This document shows, piece by piece, positions 51,375 to 60,264 of a stretch of DNA of 64,000 nucleotides. Within the stretch, counting starts at the first letter, position 1. The number at the start of each line of letters is the position of its first letter. The stretch comes from Pirellula sp. (lineage in GTDB: Bacteria; Planctomycetota; Planctomycetia; Pirellulales; PNKZ01), in the NCBI GenBank assembly GCA_013822735.1, contig PNKZ01000001.1, positions 806,001 to 870,000 of the forward strand. The letters are read 5' to 3'. The position numbers and the translations under genes were made by a program. The notes below the pieces were generated by a model. It did no database searches. It was given only the letters and a program-made list of their open reading frames with translations, and was not told the DNA's origin.

Positions 51375-53876
51375 TTACTTCTTGCCCTTCGGCTTTTCAT
51401 CATCTTTCTTCGGCTTGTCGTTGCCGGGGGCGGGCGCTTGCGGAGCGGGGCGTTCGGTCTTCGGGGTGCGTGCTTCCGGTTCCGGGCGGGTGCGCTCGGC
51501 CGGAGCCTTCGGCGACTGAATCGACTGTCGCTGTGGCGGCGCTTCCCGCGTTTGCGGAGGGCGCTGCTCGGTGGGCCGCTCGCGCGACGGTTGCGGACCT
51601 GCCTGGGACGTTCTTTGCGTCGGCAATTGCGGCACGGCCTGGCGATTGGGGGCAGGCGCCTCGGTCTGCGGCGGACGTTGTTGCGGGCGACTCATTTGCG
51701 GCGGTTGGCTATCGCTGCGACGCGCGGCGTTGCCACGAGGGTCGTTCGGTACGTTTTGACGCGGATCGCGCCCCGGCGTTGCTTCCGGCGCACTTCCCGT
51801 CGGACGATTGCCGTTTCCTCGGGCATTCGGAGCCGGCAAGTTGCGTGGCACATTCGCGGGCGGAACGACGACCGGCGGTGTCGTGGTCGGCGGCGTCACC
51901 GTGGGAATCGTGGCGTCGGGCTTCGGCGTCACCGTCGGAATCGTCGAGTTCGCCGGCGGCGTGACGTTCGGCAAGTTCGTGCGCTCGGGTCGACCGTTGC
52001 GCGACGGCACCTCTCCCGAAGGCATCGGACCGGAACGCGGGTCGCGCGGCCGATCGTTCGGAGCAGGCAACGTGCGCGGGACATCCGCATTGGGGACATT
52101 GGCTCCGGGAACGTTTGCGTTGGGCGTGTTCGGAGCGCTCGGTTTAGGCACATCGCGGCCCGGCATGTTCGGACGCGGCGTGTTGGGGTTGGGCGTGTTG
52201 GGGTTGGGTTCGCCGACGGCGATGCCCGGGCGCGGACCTGTCGGGCGCGGCTCACCAACGTTCGGTTCCGCAGGTCGGGCGACGTCGGGCTTATTCGACC
52301 CGGCGCGCGGACCTGGTTGCGGGCCTGCACTTGGCGGCGGCGTTTCCGGTGCCGGACCCTTGGCAATGGCCGGGCCGGCATCGGGAAGCGTGAGCTGCGG
52401 CAGCTTGCCGGGGCCACGACCGTCTCCGGGAGTACGATCTCCGCCGGGACGGTTGCCCGGCGTCGGGCGAACGTCGCCGGGTTGCGGCTGATTGCCGGCG
52501 CCCGGCGCGTTTACGGCCACGCGCGCTTCCGACTCGACGCGTGCCCGCTGGTCGCGACTGAACTGCTTATTGTCCTTCGCTCGTTGCTCAAATGTTTGCC
52601 GCTGCTGCGGATCAATACGACGAACTTCCTGCGAGATCAGCTTGGGGTTGGCAGCTATGTCGCTCAGCGATACGGCCAGAATATTCGAGCGATCGTCGCG
52701 ATCGCGTCCGTCAGGTCCGCGATCGTTGGGCCCGCGACCATCCGGACCACGGTCATTCGGTCCGCGGTTGTCGGGCCCGCGACCGTCGCGTTGTTGCTGC
52801 TCCCACCAACGTCGTTGCTCTTCGTAGGTGTGGCGCGGCCGGGCATCACGGTTGGCGGCGTAGTAGTCGTAGCGCCGGCGATAGTCGTTCATCCATTGGG
52901 GATTGCTCTGGCCGTAACGCGCGGAGTTGTAGGCGAAGAACGGATCGTACCAGCCGCGGCGCTGCGTCGAGGAAAGTCGCGACGAGGCGTACCACGGGTA
53001 GTAGCCGCCGGCCGTATAGCGCGGGTCGTAGTAGTCGCCGAAGTAGTAACTGCCGTACGACGGTCGCGCGAAGAGCGAGTAGAGCAACTGCGTCGTCGAG
53101 ATGAGTACCGACGGCGAATAGCTAAAGCCGGGTTGCGCGTAGACGCGGTTCTGAAAGTAGACCGGCGCGAAGATCATGCCGCGTGTTTGCGGCGGGTAAT
53201 CCCAATAGCCGACGTTGTAAACGTAGCCGCCGGGGGTCCAATTGTAATAGGACGGAGTCCAAACCCATTGCTCTTGCGAGGCGGCCCAATAACCGGGCTG
53301 CCAAACGTACCGCGCATCGACCGTCACCCAATTGCCGGGAACCCAGAAGTAGTTGGGGCCGGGAGCCGGCGAACTAGGGCCGGCCTCGAGGCTGGCCGGC
53401 GGCGCCGGAAGATAATTGACTTGTTGCACCGTGGTCGGCGACCAGAAACCGGAGACGCGCTGAAAGCCGCCGGGGGCGTCGATCCAGTAGCCGGCAATCC
53501 AGCGATGCTCCGGAGGAGGAGTGCGCCATAGCCCGCTCACCCACAGGAAATCTTGTCGTTCGTCGTCCCAGGCCCAATAGCCGCCGATCCATTGGGCGTT
53601 GGGGTCGGAGGTCGAAACTTCCGGCGCCAGTTCTTCAATGTCGGCCGGCGGTTGCGTCGGCACGATCACGCTCACGACGGGATCGTTCCCCACGGGCACG
53701 GCGAACGCCTCATGCACGGGGCCGCGTGTAAGGACATCGACGTCTTGCACCACCACGTCGCCGCTCGGTGCTTGCGCGAAAGCGCGCGGCTCGTTGAGCA
53801 AGCCGACGGCAACCCACGCGGCAGCCGTGAGTACGCTGCCGACGGCAATTCGACGCCTGGAAATATTTGACGACAT
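51375..53876 (-). CDS. Large secreted protein with YXWGXW-like repeats and Pro/Arg-rich tail
   Basis: The 833-residue protein has an N-terminal signal (RRIAVGSVLTAAAWVAVGLL). Residues about 95-250 contain repeated W-x-x-G-Y/F-W units such as WIGGYWAWDD, WVSGLW, WIAGYWID, RVSGFW, WVPGNW and WQPGYW, resembling the YXWGXW repeat family. A Tyr-rich stretch follows. After about 365 come GPNDRGPDGR repeats, a short helical segment (DPQQRQTFEQRAKDNKQFS) and a long Pro/Asn/Arg-rich tail with NPNTP repeats ending in basic KPKGKK. It could be a surface or matrix protein. The ATG at 53876 has AGGAGAAG upstream. Confidence 0.85.
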   Translation of the reverse strand: MSSNISRRRIAVGSVLTAAAWVAVGLLNEPRAFAQAPSGDVVVQDVDVLTRGPVHEAFAVPVGNDPVVSVIVPTQPPADIEELAPEVSTSDPNAQWIGGYWAWDDERQDFLWVSGLWRTPPPEHRWIAGYWIDAPGGFQRVSGFWSPTTVQQVNYLPAPPASLEAGPSSPAPGPNYFWVPGNWVTVDARYVWQPGYWAASQEQWVWTPSYYNWTPGGYVYNVGYWDYPPQTRGMIFAPVYFQNRVYAQPGFSYSPSVLISTTQLLYSLFARPSYGSYYFGDYYDPRYTAGGYYPWYASSRLSSTQRRGWYDPFFAYNSARYGQSNPQWMNDYRRRYDYYAANRDARPRHTYEEQRRWWEQQQRDGRGPDNRGPNDRGPDGRGPNDRGPDGRDRDDRSNILAVSLSDIAANPKLISQEVRRIDPQQRQTFEQRAKDNKQFSRDQRARVESEARVAVNAPGAGNQPQPGDVRPTPGNRPGGDRTPGDGRGPGKLPQLTLPDAGPAIAKGPAPETPPPSAGPQPGPRAGSNKPDVARPAEPNVGEPRPTGPRPGIAVGEPNPNTPNPNTPRPNMPGRDVPKPSAPNTPNANVPGANVPNADVPRTLPAPNDRPRDPRSGPMPSGEVPSRNGRPERTNLPNVTPPANSTIPTVTPKPDATIPTVTPPTTTPPVVVPPANVPRNLPAPNARGNGNRPTGSAPEATPGRDPRQNVPNDPRGNAARRSDSQPPQMSRPQQRPPQTEAPAPNRQAVPQLPTQRTSQAGPQPSRERPTEQRPPQTREAPPQRQSIQSPKAPAERTRPEPEARTPKTERPAPQAPAPGNDKPKKDDEKPKGKK
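52185..52208 (+). repeat. G-quadruplex-prone tandem repeat inside the YXWGXW gene
   Basis: On the plus strand four runs (GGGG, GGG, GGGG, GGG) are spaced by TT, CGTGTT and TT, the compact G3+N1-7 pattern. It results from the 15-bp tandem repeat coding NPNTP on the minus strand, so the G-rich strand is the template strand. Confidence 0.65.
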
Positions 53877-54299
53877 GACCACTTCTCCTGGACCGGCCTC
53901 TGCTGAACCGGCAACATGCGGCAGCGCCGCGTCGTTCCATGTGAACAACGCGTGCGCGGTGCGCAGAATCGCAGCGAAGATGTCGATGCAGATGACGTGC
54001 CGTGGTCTAACGATTCCGTTAGGTGATGGCTGGAACGCCTGTTTTTATGCGATTCGGCCCTGAATATTCTCGCAACCATCACACCGACCGAATGCGTTCC
54101 TCATCCGAGCTGTCGTCGGTTCGACTTGTCCGTCGCACGGTCACGCGACAGAGGGGCGAATAATCGATCAGGAAATTGGTCGACGATGGAACTTTTTCCG
54201 CTCGCGCGTGGTAAAACCACGTAGCCCGACCGCGCCGCGCATCCGGCAAGGTCGTCACGTCCGTCGCGCCCCGATTCATTTCCACTTCGCGATCAATCT
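53877..54299. other. Divergent intergenic region
   Basis: The 423-bp gap separates the YXWGXW gene (minus) from the copper-oxygenase fusion (plus). It contains two small inverted repeats: CTAACG/CGTTAG at 54007-54022 with a 4-nt loop and CGTGGT/ACCACG at 54207-54221 with an AAA loop. An open frame of 68 codons at 54079-54285 (minus) has no ribosome site and no recognisable domain; I do not call it a gene. No convincing promoter stands out. Confidence 0.5.
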
Positions 54300-56438
54300 A
54301 TGCCCCTGGGATCTGCTTGCCGGTCCGCACGCGTGCGGCTCGCCCTCTTTTCTGTTTCGCTTCTTGTGCTGGCCGTATCGCAGAGCCAGGGTCATCGCGA
54401 CCTGGCCGCGAAGGCTCCGGAGGAGAAGTCGCCGGAAGCGGCCGTGCGACAAGCCCCCAAGGTATTGAAGCCGGGCGACCACGGCGTCGGCCGGCAGACT
54501 CGCGATACGAGCTTCAAGGATCTGTCCGGCCGCATGCATCAACTCGGGGCGCTTTGCCGGGACCGGATCTTGGTCGTCGCGGCGACCGGCACCTCGTGCC
54601 CGTTGAGCAAGAAGTACGTGCCGTCGTTGGTCGACTTGGCCAAGCAGTTCGACGGCAAGAACGTGCGCTGGCTGCTCGTGAACGCGACGAAGACGGACGA
54701 AGCCGCGGCGATGCAAGCCGACCTGGCGCGGTTCGCCGAGTTTGCGAAGGACGACGCCGTCGTCTACGTGCACGACGAAGCGGGAGTGCTCGCCCAAGCG
54801 GTCGGCCTGCGGACGACGACCGACGTCGTTGTGCTCGACGGCGCTCGGACGGTGCTCTATCACGGCGCAGTTGACGATCAATACGGCCTCGGCTACGGGA
54901 AGGACGAACCGAAGCGACGCTACTTGGCCGACGCGCTGACGAGCATTTTGGCGGGGCGCAAACTTGCGATCGCGGCGACCGACGCTCCCGGCTGTGCGCT
55001 GGAAGGGCCGTCGGAGTCGGCCGGAAAAAGTAACACTTCCATCACGTACCACAACCGCATCTCGCGGATCATTCAAAACAATTGTCTGGAATGCCATCGT
55101 CCGAAAGGCTCGGCGCCGTTTTCGTTGGCGACGTACGAAGAAGTCGACGCCCACGCGCCGATGATTGAGCAAGTCGTTCGAGGCGGCATCATGCCGCCCT
55201 GGTTCGCCGCGAAGTCTGCCGAAGTGAAGCACGCCGGTTGGGCGAACGAACGCTCGCTCGCCGCGGCGGATCAGGCCGATCTCTTAAATTGGATCGCCGC
55301 CAAGCGCCCGCGCGGCGACGAAGCCGACGCCCCGCGTCCCGTCGAATTCTCCGACGATTGGACCATCGGCAAGCCCGACGCCGTGTTCGGGTTCAAAGAC
55401 CCTGTGCAGATCCCGGCGACGGGAGTCATGCCGTATAAGAACATTTACGTCGACACGAACCTGCCGGAAGGGCGCTGGGTGCAAGCGATCGAGATTCGAC
55501 CCGGCAATCGGGAAGTCGTGCATCACGTGCTGGTGTTTGTAGCGACCCCCAGCGACACGGCGGGCGACATCGAGCGCCAAGAAAGCGGCACCGCCGGCTT
55601 TTGGGGCATCTACGTGCCGGGCAACAGTGCGTTGGTATATCCCGAAGGAATGGCGAAGGTCTTGCCGGCCGGCGCGAAGTTGCGATTTCAAATGCACTAC
55701 ACTCCCAACGGCACGGCGACGACCGACCGGACGGAGATCGGCGTGATCTACGCGAAGAAGCCGCCCGTGCACGACGTGCGCGTGACCGGCGTCGCCAACC
55801 TGCGTTTGAACATTCCGCCGCGCGACGCCAACTTCCGCTCGCTCGGCGTGTTGCGATTGCCGTACGACGTCGAGGTGCTGAGCTTCTTGCCGCACATGCA
55901 TCTCCGCGGCAAGGCATGCCGGTACGACGTGCAAACTTCCGACGGCACACAGTTGCTGCTCGACATTCCGCGCTACGATTTCAATTGGCAACTCAACTAC
56001 CAACTGGCGGAACGCGTTCCGCTGAAGCGCGGCGACGTACTGCAGTTCACTGCCTGGTACGACAACAGCGAAGGGAACCCGGCGAACCCCGACCCGTCGA
56101 AGAACGTGCGCTGGGGTCAGCAAACCTACGACGAAATGCAGCTCGGCTATGTCGAGTACATTGTGCCGGGCGACGAGCCCGGCGTGATGGGTCCGCGCAG
56201 CAAGACCTCGAAGCTTGCGGCGCTGGCGGCGCAGAGCTTGTTTCATCGGTTCGACACCGACGACGACGGCTCCGTCTCGCGCGAAGAACTCGACGTTGCG
56301 TTGAAGGAGATGCCGCGCGTGAAAGAAAACCCGAAGCTGGTGGAAGCGCTCTTCGAGCGCGGTGACGTCGATCGCGATAAGAAGCTGAGCCGCGCGGAAT
56401 TCGAACGGCTGCGCTCGGCCTTGGCCGAAGGGCGCTAA
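54300..56438 (+). CDS. Redoxin / cytochrome c / copper type II monooxygenase-like / EF-hand fusion protein
   Basis: The 712-residue exported protein (signal in VRLALFSVSLLVLAVSQSQG) has four parts. Residues about 50-220 are a redoxin/thioredoxin-like domain with SCPLSKKY (Cys100, no second Cys in the motif). Residues 262-266 are CLECH, a haem c site followed by a PSCyt-like region (ATYEEVDAHAPMIEQVV). Residues about 370-630 resemble the two-domain PHM core: HH (408-409) and H466 match copper site H, and H532, H534 and M613 (in YDEMQ) match copper site M. Two EF-hand loops are at 652-663 and 689-700. It may be a haem-fed copper monooxygenase; activity is inference. It is followed by the PSD1-DUF1501 genes. 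Confidence 0.85.
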   Translation: MPLGSACRSARVRLALFSVSLLVLAVSQSQGHRDLAAKAPEEKSPEAAVRQAPKVLKPGDHGVGRQTRDTSFKDLSGRMHQLGALCRDRILVVAATGTSCPLSKKYVPSLVDLAKQFDGKNVRWLLVNATKTDEAAAMQADLARFAEFAKDDAVVYVHDEAGVLAQAVGLRTTTDVVVLDGARTVLYHGAVDDQYGLGYGKDEPKRRYLADALTSILAGRKLAIAATDAPGCALEGPSESAGKSNTSITYHNRISRIIQNNCLECHRPKGSAPFSLATYEEVDAHAPMIEQVVRGGIMPPWFAAKSAEVKHAGWANERSLAAADQADLLNWIAAKRPRGDEADAPRPVEFSDDWTIGKPDAVFGFKDPVQIPATGVMPYKNIYVDTNLPEGRWVQAIEIRPGNREVVHHVLVFVATPSDTAGDIERQESGTAGFWGIYVPGNSALVYPEGMAKVLPAGAKLRFQMHYTPNGTATTDRTEIGVIYAKKPPVHDVRVTGVANLRLNIPPRDANFRSLGVLRLPYDVEVLSFLPHMHLRGKACRYDVQTSDGTQLLLDIPRYDFNWQLNYQLAERVPLKRGDVLQFTAWYDNSEGNPANPDPSKNVRWGQQTYDEMQLGYVEYIVPGDEPGVMGPRSKTSKLAALAAQSLFHRFDTDDDGSVSREELDVALKEMPRVKENPKLVEALFERGDVDRDKKLSRAEFERLRSALAEGR

Positions 56439-56571
56439 GCCGATTCGGGAGCGATTCCGCGGGTTTCCCAGGCGTTCTCACTGCGACAGTTCGGCCGGCG
56501 TTGATGCATTCGCGGTTTCATGCACGCGCCGTCTCAAATAATGCCCTGCCGCCGGGCGTCCTTGCCGTGTA

Positions 56572-56596
56572 AGAAACGTGCGCACGTTTCTACAAT
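56572..56596 (+). promoter_or_regulatory. Perfect 20-bp palindrome overlapping a -10 element
   Basis: AGAAACGTGC (56572-56581) is followed at once by its reverse complement GCACGTTTCT (56582-56591), and the last T starts TACAAT (56591-56596), a good -10. The start codon is 80 bp downstream. A clear -35 is missing, so an activator or alternative sigma factor site is possible. Confidence 0.5.
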
Positions 56597-56605
56597 GGAG
56601 GGGGC

Positions 56606-56626
56606 GGGACGGATCACAGCCGTCCC
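56606..56626 (+). promoter_or_regulatory. Leader hairpin before the PSD1 gene
   Basis: GGGACGG (56606-56612) and CCGTCCC (56620-56626) pair around a 7-nt loop, followed by CGTTTTG. It is between the predicted -10 and the start codon and might act as an attenuator or simply stabilise the leader. Confidence 0.3.
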
Positions 56627-56675
56627 CGTTTTGCCTCCACTCTCGCAGGGGGCGTCTTCCACGGAAGTCTTTCTG

Positions 56676-59600
56676 ATGCCGGCATTGTCTCACGGCCGCG
56701 GCCTACGCGGTGCGTCGTTCGTTTACGTTTCGGTCTTCGTCATGACGTTCGCCGCGGGCCGGGACGTATCGTCCGCCGAGCCGGCCGCGCCGCAACAGAA
56801 GGCCCGCGCGCAAACCGAGTTCTTCGAATCGCACATCCGTCCCGTGCTCATCGAGCAGTGCGTCGCGTGCCACGGTCCGCAGAAGCAGGAGTCGGGCCTC
56901 AGGCTCGATTCGCGCGACGCCGTGTTTAAAGGCGGCGCCGGCGGCGCGGCGGTCGTGCCGGGTCGACCGGAAGAGAGCCTGTTGATCGAAGCGCTCCGCC
57001 ACGAAGGGCTGGAGATGCCGCCGGAGAAGAAGCTCGACGATGCCGTCGTCGCCGACTTTGAAACTTGGGTTCGCAGCGGCGCGTTTTGGCCGGCGGGCGA
57101 TCGACCCGTCGCGGCGGCGCTCGGCGACCAGGTTGCGATCTTCCAGCAAGCAAAAACGCATTGGGCCTTCCAACCGGTGCGCAAGCCCGAGCCGCCGACG
57201 GTACGTGACGCCGCCTGGGCGCGCACGCCGATCGACCGCTTCGTCCTCGCCAAGCTCGAAGCGCACGGTTTGCACCCGTCGCCGGAAGCCGATGCCGCCG
57301 TGCTTTGCCGCAGAGTTTATTTCGATCTAGTCGGCCTGCCGCCGTCGCCGGAAGAGGTGGATGCCTTCGTTCGCGCATACACCGGCTCCTCGTCACCCAA
57401 TCTCCCCGTCTCCCCTGCCGGCCAAGACGAAGAGACTCGGAGAAGGGGAGAGAGGGAGAAGGCATATGAGGCGTTGATCGACAAGCTCCTCGCCTCGCCG
57501 CACTACGGCGAGCGCTGGGGCCGGCATTGGCTCGATGTGGCCCGCTACGCCGACACGCGCGACTTCATTGCCGCCGGCATCGATCGACGCTATCCGTATG
57601 CGTATACCTATCGCGATTGGGTCGTGAAAGCCTTTAACGACGATCTGCCGTACGACGAGTTCATCCGTGCCCAACTCGCGGCCGATTTCTACGCGAGCGA
57701 TAAGCAATCGCCGTCGCTGGCGGCGCTCGGCTTGCTCACCGTCGGTTCCCGGTTTCGCAACAACGAGCAGGAGCAGATCGCCGACCGCATCGACGTCGTC
57801 ACTCGCGGCTTCCTCGGCTTCTCCGTGGCGTGCGCCCGTTGCCACGATCACAAGTACGATCCGATTCCGACCGCCGATTACTATTCGCTCTACGGCGTGT
57901 TTGCCAGTTGCCAAGAGCCCGCGGAGTTCCCGCTGATCGCCGGCATGATTCCGCCGCCGGATCTGCTGGCCGACTATGAACAGGCTCGCCAGGAGAAAGT
58001 GAAAGCGCTCGACGACTACGCCGCCGGCCTGCGCGACACGGCCGAGGCCGATCTCATGGAGAAGATCGATCAGTATTTGCTCGGCTACTACGAACTGAGC
58101 GTCACGAAAAAAGAATCGATTCGCGGACTCATCTCCAGCCGCAAGCTCAAAGAAACGGCGATGACGCCGCTCGCCGCGAACCTCGAGGCCGCGCGGAAGT
58201 TGCCGAAGTGGCGCAGCGATCCGGTGCTCGGCCCGCTCTTTCATCTGCTGACCGTAATCGACAAAAACTTCGACGGGCACCTGCGGAAGATCGTCAAGTT
58301 CGGCACGACCGGGGATGAAAAGCCTACCGAGGTCAACGCCGTCGTGCTGGCGACGCTTCGCGACGCGCAGCCGAAGACGAAGAGCGACGTGGTCGCGGCG
58401 TACGGCAAGCTGCTGCTCGAAGCCTCGCAAAAGTGGGCCGCCTTGCGTATGCAGTCGCCCTCGGCCGATCGTCTGCCCGACGCCGATTGGGAAGCGATTC
58501 GCGCAACGATCGTTGCCGAAGACGGGCCGTTTGCCTTGGAGCCGAAGGCTTGCTTACAAGCGTCGCGTTTGTTGGGCAACGGCCGCACGACGCTCGCAAA
58601 ACTAGAGAACGAAATCAAGGAAGTCGACATCACGCATCCCGGCGCCCCGGCGCGAGCGTTTGCGATTGAAGACAAGCCGAAGCCGGTGAACCCCGTGATC
58701 TTTCTGCGCGGCGACAGCGCTCGGCGCGGCGATCCGGTACCGCGGCGCTTTTTAGAGGTGCTCGCCGGCAAAGAGCGCACGCCGTTCGCCGTCGGCAGCG
58801 GCCGCAAAGAGCTCGCCGAAGCAATCGCCGACCCCAAGAACCCGCTCACCGCGCGGGTCTACGTCAATCGTCTTTGGCTCCACCACTTCGGCGCAGGAAT
58901 CGTCGATACGCCGGCCGACTTCGGGTTCCGCAGCGATCCGCCGAGCCATCCCGAATTGCTCGATTGGCTCGCGGCGACGTTCGTCGAACAAGGCTGGTCG
59001 ACGAAGCGGATGCATCGCGAAATTCTGCTCTCCAGCGCCTATCGGCAAACTTCCGAAGTGCCCGCCGCGGCCGGCGAAAAATCTCCGGCGGCCGTCGATC
59101 CTGAGAACCGATTGCTCTGGCGGGCCAATCGTCGCCGGCTCGATTTCGAAGCCCTGCGCGACGCGATGCTCGCCGTCTCCGGCAAGCTCGACCCCGCCAT
59201 CGGCGGTCGGGCCGTCGAACTCAGCGCCGAGCCGTTCTCCTGGCGGCGCACGATCTATGGCTTCGTCGATCGACTGAACCTCGATCCGGTTTTTTCGACC
59301 TTCGACTTCGCCTCGCCCGAGGTGAGCACGCCGGAGCGGGCCGTTACGCTGGTGCCGCAACAAGCGCTCTTCGGGATGAACCATCCGTTCGTCATCGAGC
59401 AAGCCCGCGCCCTTTGTGCGTCGCCGGAATTTGCGCAGGCCCGCGACGACGATGCCCGGACCAAGGTGCTTTATCGCCGCGTGTTCGATCGCGCGCCGAC
59501 TCAAGGGGAACTTGACCTCACGCGAAGTTTTCTGGTGGCGGCGGCCGACGCCGAACGCAACTCCGGCGACCGTCGTCAAGTCTGGCGCTACGGCTATGGC

Positions 59601-60167
59601 GCGGTCGACGCTTCGGCCGACGACGCCGACCGGTTCCACGAGCTCACGTTCTTCGACGGCAAGAACTACCAAGGAAGCAAAGACTATCCCGATCCGCGCA
59701 TCGGCCACGTCCGGCTTTCGGCCGTCGGCGGTCACCCGGGCCGGAGCCAAGAGTTCGCGACCATTCGTCGCTGGACCGCGCCGGTCGACGGCGACATGAC
59801 GATCTCCGGCACGCTCGCGCACCTGCGCGACAACGGCGACGGCATCCGCGCCCGCATCGTCACCGGCGACGGCCGGACGCTCGGCGAGTGGAAGCTCCTC
59901 AACGACAAGGCGGCGACCGACGTGGAGCGTATCTCGGTTCGCGCCGGCGACGTCATCGATTTCATCGTCGATTGCCGCGCGAAGCCGACGGCCGACGCCT
60001 TCACCTGGGCTCCCGTCTTGCGACAGCTCGACCAGCCGAAACAAGGCGCGCCGCTCGTCTGGAGCGCCAACGCCGATTTCGCCGCCCCACCGCCCCCGCT
60101 GCTCACGGCCTGGGAACAATGTGCCCAAGCATTGCTGCTTACGAACGAGTTTTGGTTTGTCGATTGA
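56676..60167 (+). CDS. PSCyt1-DUF1549-DUF1553 protein (planctomycete cytochrome C domain protein)
   Basis: The 1163-residue protein has a signal peptide (FVYVSVFVMTFAAG), a haem c domain PSCyt1 with CVACH at 62-66 and LRLDSRDAVFKGG, then DUF1549 (about 170-400) with DRFVLAKLEAHGLHPSPEAD and FDLVGLPPSPEEVDAFV, and a second Cys-x2-Cys-His, CARCHDHKYDP (about residue 386). DUF1553 (about 710-1000) has RVYVNRLWLHHFGAGIV and RPRLDFEALRDAMLAVSG-like text. The last 150 residues have a carbohydrate-binding-like character. Function is unknown, but these proteins are exported and typically paired with DUF1501 proteins, as here. The ATG at 56676 has GGAAG upstream. Confidence 0.92.
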   Translation: MPALSHGRGLRGASFVYVSVFVMTFAAGRDVSSAEPAAPQQKARAQTEFFESHIRPVLIEQCVACHGPQKQESGLRLDSRDAVFKGGAGGAAVVPGRPEESLLIEALRHEGLEMPPEKKLDDAVVADFETWVRSGAFWPAGDRPVAAALGDQVAIFQQAKTHWAFQPVRKPEPPTVRDAAWARTPIDRFVLAKLEAHGLHPSPEADAAVLCRRVYFDLVGLPPSPEEVDAFVRAYTGSSSPNLPVSPAGQDEETRRRGEREKAYEALIDKLLASPHYGERWGRHWLDVARYADTRDFIAAGIDRRYPYAYTYRDWVVKAFNDDLPYDEFIRAQLAADFYASDKQSPSLAALGLLTVGSRFRNNEQEQIADRIDVVTRGFLGFSVACARCHDHKYDPIPTADYYSLYGVFASCQEPAEFPLIAGMIPPPDLLADYEQARQEKVKALDDYAAGLRDTAEADLMEKIDQYLLGYYELSVTKKESIRGLISSRKLKETAMTPLAANLEAARKLPKWRSDPVLGPLFHLLTVIDKNFDGHLRKIVKFGTTGDEKPTEVNAVVLATLRDAQPKTKSDVVAAYGKLLLEASQKWAALRMQSPSADRLPDADWEAIRATIVAEDGPFALEPKACLQASRLLGNGRTTLAKLENEIKEVDITHPGAPARAFAIEDKPKPVNPVIFLRGDSARRGDPVPRRFLEVLAGKERTPFAVGSGRKELAEAIADPKNPLTARVYVNRLWLHHFGAGIVDTPADFGFRSDPPSHPELLDWLAATFVEQGWSTKRMHREILLSSAYRQTSEVPAAAGEKSPAAVDPENRLLWRANRRRLDFEALRDAMLAVSGKLDPAIGGRAVELSAEPFSWRRTIYGFVDRLNLDPVFSTFDFASPEVSTPERAVTLVPQQALFGMNHPFVIEQARALCASPEFAQARDDDARTKVLYRRVFDRAPTQGELDLTRSFLVAAADAERNSGDRRQVWRYGYGAVDASADDADRFHELTFFDGKNYQGSKDYPDPRIGHVRLSAVGGHPGRSQEFATIRRWTAPVDGDMTISGTLAHLRDNGDGIRARIVTGDGRTLGEWKLLNDKAATDVERISVRAGDVIDFIVDCRAKPTADAFTWAPVLRQLDQPKQGAPLVWSANADFAAPPPPLLTAWEQCAQALLLTNEFWFVD

Positions 60168-60190
60168 GAACAATTTTCCATCGTCTGTAG

Positions 60191-60212
60191 GGAACGCCCT
60201 CCGTGGCGTTCC
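60191..60212. repeat. Palindrome with CTCCGT loop
   Basis: GGAACGCC (60191-60198) and GGCGTTCC (60205-60212) pair around CTCCGT, 24 bp after the PSD1 stop. The centre CTCCGTGGCG also occurs in the 17-mer at 22930. It may act as a terminator for the PSD1 gene. Confidence 0.5.
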
Positions 60213-60264
60213 GCGGCGCTTCGTCGAGCCGTAAGGCCGACGTGTCTGAAACGTTGATACTTAA

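Noticed and set aside
51333-53531. Open frame of more than 700 codons antisense to the YXWGXW gene
   Set aside because: Arg/Val/Gly-rich text without signal or domain; the minus strand has a signal peptide, ribosome site and ordered repeats.
54079-54285. Possible 68-codon gene on minus strand
   Set aside because: GTG start without a ribosome site, no recognisable domain, composition like the surrounding non-coding DNA.
58752-60173. Long open frame antisense to the end of the PSD1 gene
   Set aside because: Shadow of DUF1553 coding sequence; no start site or domain.
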